A stretch of DNA of 64,000 bases from positions 1 to 64,000 of the forward strand of contig SMWF01000116.1 in NCBI GenBank assembly GCA_004357385.1. Reading direction: 5' to 3'. Positions 43,380 through 52,560 of this stretch are shown piece after piece (the first letter of the stretch is position 1; every line of letters begins with the position of its first letter). Under the pieces are notes generated by a model. The model made no database searches and had not been told where the DNA came from. It worked only from the letters and a program-made list of their open reading frames with translations. The position numbers were made by a program, and so were the translations under genes. The DNA is from Gammaproteobacteria bacterium. Lineage in GTDB: Bacteria > Pseudomonadota > Gammaproteobacteria > Pseudomonadales > Azotimanducaceae.

Positions 43380-44573
43380 TCAACTCTCCAACAGTGTGCG
43401 CAGGTGCGGCCCCCAGTTCGGCAGTTGGGCCGTGCCCAGCTCTATCCGCGAACACTCGTTGAATGCGGCGTACTCTTTCAGAACGTTGCTGAACGCTGCC
43501 GCGAACCGGTCCGGCTCATCGGGTTCGGACTCGATGTGCAGTCGAAGAATTTCGAAGCGGCCTTCGCGTCGGTGCGCTTTGCAGTCGATGCGGCCGACAA
43601 ATCGGTCGCGATACAGGATGGGCAGGCAGTAGTAGCCGTACTGGCGTTTGCTGGCGGTAACATAGCATTCGAGTTGATAGTCGAAGGCGTGCACAGCCTG
43701 ATTCCGATCGCGCTGAATGATCGCGTTGTCGAAAGGCGACAGTAGCCTTACCTGGGCGAGCGGCCTGCGCTGGGGGGCTGCGATGTCATCTGGTGCGCCG
43801 AATATCGTCTGGCCGCCGGACAGCTTCTGAGCGACCAGGTCGCCGGCCTCGCAGCGCTGCTTCAGCGCGGTGTCGATCGCCATCCGCAGCGGCTGCCCCC
43901 GGCGCCCATAAGCGAAGGACTTCTTGGTCGCGAAGCCATGCGCTGCGAGGGTCACATCGATCAGATGCCCGGCGAATTCGCTCACGCTGGGAACGTGGTC
44001 GTCGATGTCCCCAGGCAGTACCCGCTCGGGTAGATCGTAGACCTTCTGAAATCCCTCGCGTCCGCTGATCATCAGGTCGCCCTGCATGAACAATTGCTCC
44101 AGGGCGCGTTTGGCCGGTTTCCAGTCCCACCAGCCGGTGCTGCGTTGGGTCGGGTTCTCGAAATCCCGGGCACGTACGGGCCCATCCGCCCGGATCTGGT
44201 CGAGGATACGGTGCATCAGTTTGAGGTCCCGGGAACGATACCAGTGCCGCTCGCCTGCCTTGATGGCGTGTTTGCGCGGCAGGGAGAATCGATAGTCACG
44301 CATGGGCAGATAGGAGGCCGCATGAAACCAGTACTCGAACGCTTCTTTGCGTTGCAGCAAGGCGTCGATGTGCCGGGGTCGGAAGTTCGGCACCCGGGTC
44401 CAGAGGGTATGGTTGTGGGCGCGCGCGACCACCGAGATCGTGTCGATCTGCACGTAACCGAGCCGCTCCAGCGCACGGAGCGCGCCGGGTCGGCCGCGGC
44501 CGAAAACCGCAGGCCGGGTCAGCCCCTGACGGGCAAGCGCCAGGCGACGTAGGTTATTGGTGTTCGCTTGCAT
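43380..44573 (-). CDS. YcaQ/AlkZ-like winged-helix DNA glycosylase
   Basis: 397-residue HTH_42-type protein. The catalytic Q-x-D motif appears in LGYVQIDTISVVARAHNHTLWTRV (about residues 41-62). The three winged-helix units and the beta-barrel domain follow, including FEYWFHAASYLPM and DYQLECYVTASKRQYGYYCLPILYRDRFVGRID. AlkZ and YcaQ excise alkylated or crosslinked purines and unhook interstrand crosslinks. This shares their length and layout, so a role in crosslink or alkylation repair is likely. Clustering with SRAP and Lhr in this half of the window is notable. It overlaps the 5' region of the divergent gamma-glutamyltransferase gene. Confidence 0.85.
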   Translation of the reverse strand: MQANTNNLRRLALARQGLTRPAVFGRGRPGALRALERLGYVQIDTISVVARAHNHTLWTRVPNFRPRHIDALLQRKEAFEYWFHAASYLPMRDYRFSLPRKHAIKAGERHWYRSRDLKLMHRILDQIRADGPVRARDFENPTQRSTGWWDWKPAKRALEQLFMQGDLMISGREGFQKVYDLPERVLPGDIDDHVPSVSEFAGHLIDVTLAAHGFATKKSFAYGRRGQPLRMAIDTALKQRCEAGDLVAQKLSGGQTIFGAPDDIAAPQRRPLAQVRLLSPFDNAIIQRDRNQAVHAFDYQLECYVTASKRQYGYYCLPILYRDRFVGRIDCKAHRREGRFEILRLHIESEPDEPDRFAAAFSNVLKEYAAFNECSRIELGTAQLPNWGPHLRTLLES

Positions 44574-44633
44574 GCTTGCTCGGTGCGGCGCCCTTGGTCA
44601 GAATCCGCGGACTTTCACCTGCCCGGAGCCTCA

Positions 44634-46334
44634 ATGTATATCACAGCGCCTCGACTGCTACTGCTCGCGGCCACGTTACTTGCGAATGTGGTGTCTGCCG
44701 CGAGCCCGGAGGCGGTTCATGGTCAGCGTGGGATGGTGGCATCGCGATCGATGCTGGCCTCCGAAGTGGGCGCCAGGATCATGCGCGACGGTGGTAACGC
44801 CATCGATGCTGCAGTCGCTACCGGCTTTGCGATCGCAGTGACGTATCCTTCGGCTGGCAACCTTGGCGGTGGCGGGTTCATGGTCATTCGGCTCGCAGAC
44901 GGTACGGTAGTGACCAACGATCATCGCGAGCGGGCGCCGGGAGCGGCACACCGGGACATGTATCTCGACGAGGCCGGCCAGGTTGTCCAGGGTGCCTCGA
45001 CGACCTCACACCTCGCCGCCGGGGTGCCCGGCACCGTTGCCGGACTGCTGGATGTGTTGGAGCGCTACGGCACGGTGTCGCGTAAGCAGGCCCTCGCGCC
45101 GGCCATCGAACTGGCGCGTGGCGGGTTTCTCCTGAGCTACGACCTGGCCCGGAACTTAGGCCGGCGCGCCGACACATTTCGTCGCTACCCGGGCAGTGCG
45201 GCTCAGTTTCTGCAGCCGGACGGCACGACCTTCGCCACCGGCGATCGGTTTCGACAACCCGACCTGGCACGCACGCTGACGCGAATCTCCGACCAAGGTC
45301 GTGACGGCTTTTACAAAGGCGAGACTGCCGATCTCATCGTCGCTGAGATGCAGCGTGGCAACGGGTTGATCAATCACGAGGATTTGACGTCATACCGTTC
45401 TGTCTGGCGAGAGCCCATCGCCGGCCGCTACCGGGGCCACGAGATCTACTCGATGCCGCCGCCGTCCTCCGGTGGCGTGTTGATCGTGCAGATGCTGAAC
45501 ATGCTCGAGCCCTTCGATCTCGCCGCCATGGGCTATGGCAGCGCGGCGCGGGCTCACCTGCTGATCGAAGCAGAACGGCGGGCCTACGCGGATCGGGCTG
45601 AACACATGGGCGATCCGGATTTCTACCCGGTCCCCGTACATCGGCTGATCGATCCGGGCTACGCGCGCACGCGATTCGCTGATTTCAACGTGGACCAGGC
45701 GAGCCGGTCGCAAGACATAGGTGCTGGCCAGTGGCCGTCCGAGAGTCCCGAAACTACGCACATCTCGGTGCTCGATGCGGCGGGCAATGCGGTGGCTTTC
45801 ACGACCACCTTGAACCTGTCCTTCGGTTCGAAGATCGTCGTCCAGGGCGCCGGATTCCTGCTCAACAACGAGATGGACGACTTTTCGGTGAAGGAAGACA
45901 CGCCAAACGCCTACGGCTTGATCGGGCGCAAAGCCAATGCCATCGAGCCGGGCAAGCGGATGCTCAGTTCGATGTCGCCAACGGTTGTGGTGAAGGATGG
46001 CAAACCGTTGCTGGTCACCGGTTCGCCGGGTGGAGCGACGATCATTACCACGGTGCTTCAGGTGATAGTGAACGTGATCGATCACAACATGGATGTATCG
46101 GACGCCGTGGCCGCGCCGCGCTTCCACCATCAATGGCAGCCGGATCGGATAATCTACGAACCCTATGCGTTCTCGCCGGATACGCTGCGTGTGCTGGATC
46201 GGCTCGGGCATAAAAACCTGCAGCCGTGGACCTATGGCCGGGGAATCGGAGATGCCAACTCGGTCATGGGCCGTAACGGCGAATTGCTGGGCGTAAATGA
46301 TCCGCGCAACGACGGTGGGTCCGTGGGGTTCTGA
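44634..46334 (+). CDS. ggt: Gamma-glutamyltransferase, exported
   Basis: 566-residue Ntn hydrolase made as a precursor that cleaves itself into large and small subunits. A signal peptide (APRLLLLAATLLANVVSAAS) sends it to the periplasm. The maturation and nucleophile Thr is Thr374, the first Thr of ETTHISVLDAAGNAV. Substrate-binding LNNEMDDFSV and GKRMLSSMSPTVV, and the GSPGGATIITTVLQV oxyanion region, are present. It hydrolyses glutathione or transfers the glutamyl group. The ATG at 44634 is chosen because it fronts the signal peptide and CGGAG precedes it; an ATG at 44568 would add 22 residues. The stop overlaps the start of the next reading frame. Confidence 0.93.
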   Translation: MYITAPRLLLLAATLLANVVSAASPEAVHGQRGMVASRSMLASEVGARIMRDGGNAIDAAVATGFAIAVTYPSAGNLGGGGFMVIRLADGTVVTNDHRERAPGAAHRDMYLDEAGQVVQGASTTSHLAAGVPGTVAGLLDVLERYGTVSRKQALAPAIELARGGFLLSYDLARNLGRRADTFRRYPGSAAQFLQPDGTTFATGDRFRQPDLARTLTRISDQGRDGFYKGETADLIVAEMQRGNGLINHEDLTSYRSVWREPIAGRYRGHEIYSMPPPSSGGVLIVQMLNMLEPFDLAAMGYGSAARAHLLIEAERRAYADRAEHMGDPDFYPVPVHRLIDPGYARTRFADFNVDQASRSQDIGAGQWPSESPETTHISVLDAAGNAVAFTTTLNLSFGSKIVVQGAGFLLNNEMDDFSVKEDTPNAYGLIGRKANAIEPGKRMLSSMSPTVVVKDGKPLLVTGSPGGATIITTVLQVIVNVIDHNMDVSDAVAAPRFHHQWQPDRIIYEPYAFSPDTLRVLDRLGHKNLQPWTYGRGIGDANSVMGRNGELLGVNDPRNDGGSVGF

Positions 46335-47169
46335 TGCCGTTCGCAAGGCTCGGTGAAATCGACATCGCCTACGAGGTCCACGGCGACGACACCGGTAACG
46401 ACATCGTCCTGCTGCGCGGCCTGGGCACGCAACTGATCGAATGGCCCGCGACCTTGCTCGATGGGCTGGTGGCGGGTGGCTTGCGGGTGTGGACGCCGGA
46501 CAACCGGGACGCCGGGCTGTCGACCAAGCTGAACAAGGCGCCGGACAATCCACCCTATCGGCTGGAAGACATGGCCGGGGATGTGGTTGGCCTGCTCGAT
46601 CATGCGGGCGTGAGTCGAGCGCACGTGCTCGGAATATCCATGGGGGCGCGATTGCCCAGCACGTTGCATTCGGCTTTGCGGCGCGGGTGGCGTCCCTGAT
46701 TACGGTCATGTCTAGCAGCGGAAACCCTCACCTGCCGCCGATGGCACCAGCACAACGGGAACTGCTGACCCGGGTGGCGGAGGATCTCGAACAAGCCATC
46801 GCATTCGATACGGAAGAACGGGAGATCTGGGGCAGTCCCGGCTATCCGATCAGCCATCCGGACCGGCTCGCCGCATCGCGTCGCGCGGCCCAGCGTTGTT
46901 ACGCTCCCGAGGGTTCGGCGCGACAGCTGCAGGCGATGATCGCTGACGGCAGCCGGGTCGAGCGATTGCGCGCCTTGCGCGCCCCGACCCTGGTCATTCA
47001 CGGCGCCGACGATAACCTCGTGCCGCCCGCGGCGGGTATCGACACGGCACAGTGCGTGCCCGGTGCGCAACTCGAGTTGATCCCCGGCATGGGCCACAAC
47101 ATACCGCCCGCTCTGGGGCCTCTGCTTGCCCACCACATCACCGCGTTCATCGAATTGTTGCCTGGCTAG
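46334..47169 (+). pseudogene. Alpha/beta hydrolase broken by a frameshift
   Basis: Two reading frames make one alpha/beta hydrolase. The first (46334-46699) gives the N-terminal half: ARLGEIDIAYEVHGDD, then VLLRGLGTQLIEWP and the nucleophile elbow HVLGISMGA. After the elbow the natural continuation GAIAQHVAFGFAARVASLITVMSSSG sits in the next frame and runs to 47169, with the acid residue in PTLVIHGADDNLVP and the His in GMGHNIPP. A single missing G in the five-G run at 46642-46646 would restore the frame. Without it the first frame stops at 46699, shortly after the elbow. It starts at the stop of ggt (overlap at 46334) and was probably co-transcribed with it. A sequencing error is possible. 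Confidence 0.8.
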
Positions 47170-47302
47170 CGTCCTGCCGTCCAGGGTGCTATGGGGAGTA
47201 ACTTTTCGAAATCAAGGCCTTTGATTGTCTCCGCCAACCCTTATCTATGTAGTCGTAGCGAGGTGGAAGCCTCGAGTAAATTGAGAACGTGGAGATCGAA
47301 AA

Positions 47303-47731
47303 ATGAGCATTGTACGTTTTAACCCGGCACGTGAAATCGACGAATTCTTCGGACGGTTTGGTGATCTGAATCGCAGCATTTGGGGCGAGAACATCGCCGC
47401 CAGCGATTGGACGCCCGCCGTCGACATCCGCGAAACGGACGCCGACTTTCAGATCGATATCGAGCTGCCCGCGGTGGCGGCCGACGAGGTGAGCGTGACC
47501 GTCAAGGACGGTGTGCTGGCGGTTACCGGCGAGCGGAAGTACGAGAAGGAAACCGAGGCCAAGGTTCACCGTGTCGAGCGTCGTTACGGTCGTTTTGCGC
47601 GCAGCTTCCGGCTGCCGGAGAACGTGGACGAATCAAAGGTGGACGCGCGCGCCAAGGACGGTGTCCTGTACGTGCGGGTGCCGAAACGCGAGGAACTGAA
47701 GCCGCGTTCGATTGAGGTCAAGGTGAAGTAA
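47303..47731 (+). CDS. Small heat-shock protein, Hsp20 family
   Basis: 142-residue ATP-independent holdase chaperone. The alpha-crystallin domain spans about residues 38-140: WTPAVDIRETDADFQIDIELPAVAADEVSVTVKDGVLAVTGERK, then the conserved GRFARSFRLPENVDESKVDARAKDGVLYVRVPK. The short C-terminal tail ends in KPRSIEVKVK with an I-x-V motif for oligomer contact. Upstream, TTTGAT (47220-47225) and CCCTTATCT (47238-47246) loosely resemble a heat-shock (sigma-32) promoter, but the match is weak. CGAGG/CCTCG can pair just before the ribosome-binding site (GTGGAG), which may allow thermal control. The gene is monocistronic. Confidence 0.93.
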   Translation: MSIVRFNPAREIDEFFGRFGDLNRSIWGENIAASDWTPAVDIRETDADFQIDIELPAVAADEVSVTVKDGVLAVTGERKYEKETEAKVHRVERRYGRFARSFRLPENVDESKVDARAKDGVLYVRVPKREELKPRSIEVKVK

Positions 47732-47745
47732 AGCGCATCTGCCCA

Positions 47746-47776
47746 GCGGATTGCGTCCTACTCGGACGCAGTCCGC
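47746..47776. terminator. Strong hairpin after hsp20
   Basis: A 12-base-arm hairpin (GCGGATTGCGTCC and its near-perfect complement GGACGCAGTCCGC, one mismatch, 5-base loop) starts 15 bp past the hsp20 stop. No T run follows, so it may be a processing or stabilising stem rather than a pure intrinsic terminator. The remaining gap to the aconitase start (47777-48020) is AT-rich at 47891-47975 and probably holds its promoter. Confidence 0.5.
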
Positions 47777-48020
47777 TGCTGATCGCGCATCGGGTGCGCG
47801 GGTGGTTCGCGGCCGTGGTCGTATGGTGAGCATTTATCCCGCCGCCCGTTTGGGGCAGAATACGCGCCCTTTTCCCACGAGCTCCCACGACGTTTTTGAT
47901 CATGGTGAACTCAACCATTCCGAATGATTGTTTATCATATTCGAAATATTCTCTTTTTTCATGAGTGGGATGCCCGCACACTCTCCCCATGACCCTCATC
48001 GCGCAAGGAGATAGCCCCGA

Positions 48021-50702
48021 ATGAGTCAAGACAGCTTCGATTGCCGTAGCACGCTGGATGTCGACGGCATCGAGTACGATTACTTCAGCCTGCCCACCGC
48101 CGAAGCAGCGGGACTGGGGCCCATCTCGCGGCTGCCCACGTCGCTGAAGATCCTGATGGAAAACCTGCTTCGTTTCGAAGATGGCAATTCCGTGAAGGTG
48201 GCTGATATCGAGGCGCTCGCCGGTTGGGCCGAGGCAGCTCCTGCCGCCGAAGAGATCGCCTTTCGACCCGCGCGCGTACTGATGCAGGATTTCACGGGGG
48301 TTCCCGGAGTCGCGGATCTGGCGGCAATGCGCAGCGCGGTGGTCGCTGCGGGCCACGATCCAAGCATCATCAATCCACTGTCTCCGGTCGATCTGGTCAT
48401 CGATCACTCGGTGATGGTGGACCGGTTCGGTTCGCCGGATGCGTTCGACGCGAACGTTGCAATGGAAATGGAGCGCAATCGGGAACGATATCGGTTTCTG
48501 CGCTGGGGGCAGACAGCCTTCGACAACTTCCGGGTGGTACCGCCGGGAACCGGAATTTGTCATCAGGTGAACCTGGAATATCTCGCCAAGGTGGTATGGA
48601 CGCGTGACCAGGACGGCCGAACGATCGCCTATCCGGATACGCTGGTGGGCACGGATAGCCACACGACCATGATCAATGGCCTGGGCGTATTGGGTTGGGG
48701 CGTGGGCGGAATCGAAGCAGAAGCCGCGATGCTGGGGCAGCCTATCTCCATGCTGATTCCGGACGTCATCGGGTTCCGCCTGACCGGCTCGCTGATCGAA
48801 GGCATCACGGCTACGGACCTGGTGCTGCGCGTGGTCGAAATGCTCCGGGCCCAGGGCGTGGTCGGCAAGTTCGTGGAGTTTTTTGGCGACGGTCTGGACC
48901 ATTTGCCCCTTGCGGACCGGGCGACCATCGCCAACATGGCGCCGGAGTACGGTGCGACCTGCGGTTTCTTTCCGATCGATCAGGAGACGATCAACTACCT
49001 GAATTTGAGCGGCCGTCCGGCCGGGTTGGTTGCTTTAGTTGAAGCGTACGCTCGCGCCCAGGGCATGTGGCGTACCCCCGGTGATCCGGAACCGGTGTAT
49101 ACCGAATCCCTGGAACTTGAACTGGATACGGTGGTGCCGAGTCTTGCAGGGCCGAAGCGACCCCAGGATCGGGTCGCCATGACGGACATGAAGTCTGCCT
49201 TCGACGATGTGCTGGACCTGCAGGGACGAGCCGACACCAAAGAGGCGCGGGTTGCGGTACCAGGCGAGGACTACGATCTTGGGCATGGCGATGTGGTGAT
49301 CGCCGCGATTACCTCCTGCACCAACACGTCCAACCCGGCGGTCATGCTCGGTGCGGCGCTGGTGGCAAAAAAAGCGCTGGCCCTGGGTATCGCAGTCAAG
49401 CCCTGGGTTAAGACGTCCCTCGCGCCGGGATCGAAAGTGGTCACGGAGTATCTGGAAAAAACCGGACTTCAGGAGTCCCTGGATGATCTTGGATTCAACC
49501 TTGTCGGGTACGGGTGCACGACCTGCATAGGCAACTCCGGGCCACTGCACGAACCTATTTCCGCGGCAATCGCGGCAGGCGACCTGTTGGTTGCTTCCGT
49601 GCTCTCCGGCAACCGGAACTTTGAAGGCCGGGTGCATCAGGAAGTTCGCACCAACTGGCTTGCATCGCCGCCGTTGGTGGTGGCGTACGCGCTGGCCGGG
49701 ACTACGCGGATCAATCTGGCGGTCGATCCAATCGCTCAGGATGCGGATGGCAAGGATGTCTATCTGAAAGACATCTGGCCCAGCAACAAAGAGATTGCCG
49801 ACGCAGTGGTGCAGGTGTCTTCGGACATGTTCGTTCGTCAGTACGGCGACGTGTTCACCGGCCCCGAAGCCTGGCGCTCGATTTCGGTGGACGATACGGC
49901 CACCTACGGCTGGGAGAGCTCCACCTACATCAAGCAGCCGCCCTTCTTCAGCGTTGGCGAAGACCTCGACCAGAACGTCGACGTGTCTGGCGCCAGGGTG
50001 CTGGCGCTGCTCGGCGATTCGGTGACCACGGACCATATTTCGCCTGCGGGCGCCATTCAGGCGCAAAGCCCCGCAGGTGAGTATCTCCAGCAGCATGGCG
50101 TGGATGTGGATAGTTTCAATTCCTATGGCTCGCGTCGCGGTAATCATGAAGTCATGGTGCGCGGTACGTTCGCCAACATCCGCATCCGCAACGAAATGGT
50201 TCCAGGAGTGGAGGGTGGCTACACGCGTCATGTGCCGAGTGGCGATCAGTTGAGCATTTACGATGCGGCCATGCGATACCAGGGTGAGGGAACGCCGCTG
50301 GTGGTCATTGCCGGTAAGGAATACGGAACTGGCTCCAGTCGGGATTGGGCGGCGAAAGGCACGCGTCTGCTGGGTGTCCAGGCCGTGATCGTAGAGAGCT
50401 TCGAACGCATCCACCGTTCCAATCTGATTGGTATGGGTGTGCTGCCGTTGCAGTTCGAGGACGGCGTCAACCGGGAGACGCTGGCGCTCACGGGCGACGA
50501 GATCATCGACGTCAAGCTGCCGGACGGAGTGACCCAGCTCACGCCGCGACAGGCGGTGATGGTCACGATCAGCCGCGCGGATGGCAGCAAGGCGAGCTTC
50601 ACGGCGACCAGTCGATTGGATACTGACAACGAGATTGCCTACTTCAAGAGTGGCGGCATTCTGCAGTACGTGCTCAACAATCTGGTTCGCGACGCCGCCT
50701 GA
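48021..50702 (+). CDS. acnA: Aconitate hydratase A
   Basis: 893-residue iron-sulfur aconitase/IRP-type enzyme that interconverts citrate and isocitrate in the TCA and glyoxylate cycles. The three Fe-S cysteines lie in AAITSCTNTSNPAVML and LVGYGCTTCIGNSGPL. Domain order is the AcnA order: N-terminal domains, then the linker, then the swivel domain with KEYGTGSSRDWAAKGTRLLGV and AFERIHRSNLIGMGVLPLQF-like residues (here SFERIHRSN). AAGGAG precedes the ATG. An AT-rich stretch just upstream (47891-47975) likely carries the promoter. HAD hydrolase follows 19 bp after the stop and may be in the same operon. Confidence 0.96.
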   Translation: MSQDSFDCRSTLDVDGIEYDYFSLPTAEAAGLGPISRLPTSLKILMENLLRFEDGNSVKVADIEALAGWAEAAPAAEEIAFRPARVLMQDFTGVPGVADLAAMRSAVVAAGHDPSIINPLSPVDLVIDHSVMVDRFGSPDAFDANVAMEMERNRERYRFLRWGQTAFDNFRVVPPGTGICHQVNLEYLAKVVWTRDQDGRTIAYPDTLVGTDSHTTMINGLGVLGWGVGGIEAEAAMLGQPISMLIPDVIGFRLTGSLIEGITATDLVLRVVEMLRAQGVVGKFVEFFGDGLDHLPLADRATIANMAPEYGATCGFFPIDQETINYLNLSGRPAGLVALVEAYARAQGMWRTPGDPEPVYTESLELELDTVVPSLAGPKRPQDRVAMTDMKSAFDDVLDLQGRADTKEARVAVPGEDYDLGHGDVVIAAITSCTNTSNPAVMLGAALVAKKALALGIAVKPWVKTSLAPGSKVVTEYLEKTGLQESLDDLGFNLVGYGCTTCIGNSGPLHEPISAAIAAGDLLVASVLSGNRNFEGRVHQEVRTNWLASPPLVVAYALAGTTRINLAVDPIAQDADGKDVYLKDIWPSNKEIADAVVQVSSDMFVRQYGDVFTGPEAWRSISVDDTATYGWESSTYIKQPPFFSVGEDLDQNVDVSGARVLALLGDSVTTDHISPAGAIQAQSPAGEYLQQHGVDVDSFNSYGSRRGNHEVMVRGTFANIRIRNEMVPGVEGGYTRHVPSGDQLSIYDAAMRYQGEGTPLVVIAGKEYGTGSSRDWAAKGTRLLGVQAVIVESFERIHRSNLIGMGVLPLQFEDGVNRETLALTGDEIIDVKLPDGVTQLTPRQAVMVTISRADGSKASFTATSRLDTDNEIAYFKSGGILQYVLNNLVRDAA

Positions 50703-50721
50703 TTCGCCGGGGTTTTCATTG

Positions 50722-51399
50722 ATGGAGTTGATTGCACCGCCGCGGGCAGTGGTGTTCGACATGGATGGGTTGCTGCTCGACAGCGAGCGGATCTGTATGG
50801 AGATCTTCGCCGATGTCTGCACGCAACACGGGTTCGCGTTCGATCGAGGTGTGTATGCTCGGTGCATCGGTACCAATCGAGAAGGAACGCGGCGGGTGCT
50901 GCTGGAAGGCTATGGTGCGGAGTTCCCCTACGAGGTCATCGAACACGATTGGATGAGACGTTACGAAGCACGGGTTCTCGCCGAGCCTGTGCCGGTAAAG
51001 GCGGGGGCGCTCGCGGTGCTCGAGTGTCTGGACGAACGTAAGATCGACATCGCGCTGGCGACGTCTACCTACGCGCCGATTGCGGCGCGCAAGCTCGAGT
51101 TGGCGGGCCTCGACGGATATTTCGAGATCCGGGTGACCGGAGATCAGGTCAGCCGCGGCAAGCCTGATCCGGAGCCGTACCTGGAAGCCCTGCGTCGGTT
51201 GGGTCACGCAGCCGACGGCTGCTGGGCGCTCGAGGATTCCGACAACGGAGTCAAGGCGGCTCACGGCGCCGGGATGATGGTCGTCCAGGTTCCGGATCTG
51301 ATCGAGCCCTCTGCCGAGGTCCGCGCCCTTGGCCATCCGGTGGTCGATTCGCTGCTCGACGTGCTGGCCCTGCTGGGCGAGCACAAGTCCAAGTGCTGA
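50722..51399 (+). CDS. HAD-superfamily phosphatase/phosphoglucomutase-like
   Basis: 225-residue HAD hydrolase. Motif I is AVVFDMDGLLLDSERICME (nucleophile and acid/base Asp), motif II is IALATSTYAP, the Lys is in VSRGKPDPEPYLEALRRLG and motif IV is WALEDSDNGVKAAHGAG. The helical cap (about 18-85) and length resemble beta-phosphoglucomutase and the phosphatases that clear side-products. The ATG at 50722 is chosen by homology; the frame is open 47 codons further upstream inside acnA. The substrate is unknown. The 270 bases after its stop (51400-51669) contain no gene that I can support. Confidence 0.86.
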   Translation: MELIAPPRAVVFDMDGLLLDSERICMEIFADVCTQHGFAFDRGVYARCIGTNREGTRRVLLEGYGAEFPYEVIEHDWMRRYEARVLAEPVPVKAGALAVLECLDERKIDIALATSTYAPIAARKLELAGLDGYFEIRVTGDQVSRGKPDPEPYLEALRRLGHAADGCWALEDSDNGVKAAHGAGMMVVQVPDLIEPSAEVRALGHPVVDSLLDVLALLGEHKSKC

Positions 51400-51669
51400 G
51401 ACTTCGTGCACAGATTTTGAACTTGAGAGCCGATTGGAACACTAACTATTAGATCCTGGTGCTACAGTTGCCGAAGGATCAGTTGTGGAGCCCGGTTAAA
51501 CACCGTGGGCTTCTGACCTGCCGAGGAGAAGGAAGTTGATCGACCGGAGCGAATCCAGGCTTATCGCTCGGGAACGCCGTAATCGTGGGCGCCGCAGCGC
51601 GCCGGGTGACCGGCGTGGTGTGGCACCGGCGAAAACCACACGCCCGACGAACCGTTAGAAACTGCGCGC

Positions 51670-52560
51670 CTAGAAATACAGCCAGCTGAGTGCCGCCGTC
51701 AGCACCAGCCACATGATGATGCTGAGTGGCACGCCTACCCTGAGAAAATCGGCGAAGGTGTAGTTGCCGGCGCTCATGACCAGAAGGTTGGTCTTGTACG
51801 CCATCGGCGTCGCGTAGCTGAGGTTTGCACCAAACAATACCGCCAGCACGAACGGTTCCGCCGGTAGTGCCAATCCCTGGGCGATGCCGATGGCGATCGG
51901 TGTTCCGATCACCGCGGCTGCGTTGTTCGACACCACATTGGTGAGTACCGCAAGCATCAGCATCAGGCTGCCCAACGTCACCGTTGGCGATGCCCCCGCC
52001 GTGAGCACCAGAAACAGTTCCGTCAGGTAGCCGGTCGCTCCGGTATCTACGAGCGCGGTGCCCAGGGCCAGGCTCGCCGCGACCACGAAGAACACGGAGG
52101 GGCTGATCGCGCGAATTGCGGCACCGATGCTCATGCAGCGCAGCACCAGCATCAGGCAAGCGCCCGCGGTGGCACTGACGGCGATCGGCATGATGCCGAG
52201 CGCAGCCGGGACCACGACCAGCGCGATAATTGCAAGCGCGATCGGCGCCTTGCGGGTTCGTGGTAGCACCATGCTCGAATCGAGGACCAGGAATTCGGCG
52301 TTGCGTTTGAGCTCGCTGATCTGATCGCGCGGCCCTTGTACCAGCAGGACATCGCCTGGCGTCAGGCTCACATCCTGAATCTCTTCGTCGGCTCGAAGGA
52401 TGTCTTTGCCGGGGCGATGCAAGGCCAGGACGGCCAGCTGAAAACGGGCAATGAAGCGGGCATAACGCAGACTGGTCCGATCGAGGGTGGAACCAGGCAC
52501 CACGGCGATCCCAACCGCGATCTGGTCGTCGTCCTGCAACGGATGCCCCTCATCGATCAC
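51670..52560 (-). pseudogene. SLC13 permease, C-terminal part (split gene)
   Basis: 296-residue second half of a DASS/SLC13-type permease. It opens with the end of an RCK_C (TrkA-C) domain (HPLQDDDQIAVGIAVVPGSTLDR), then a second RCK_C and five or six membrane helices, including LTNVVSNNAAAVIGTPIAIGIAQGL and LFGANLSYATPMAYKTNLLVMSAGNYTF. The last two carry the SNT/NPT-like anion-binding turns of the second repeat. It continues the frame of the upstream part after a one-base shift near 52550-52560, where the two frames overlap 11 bp. A GTG at 52560 could restart translation. Alone it is not a transporter. Confidence 0.72.

Noticed and set aside
49035-50876. 613-residue minus-strand frame inside the aconitase gene
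   Set aside because: Antisense shadow of acnA; no motifs, signal peptide or ribosome-binding site.
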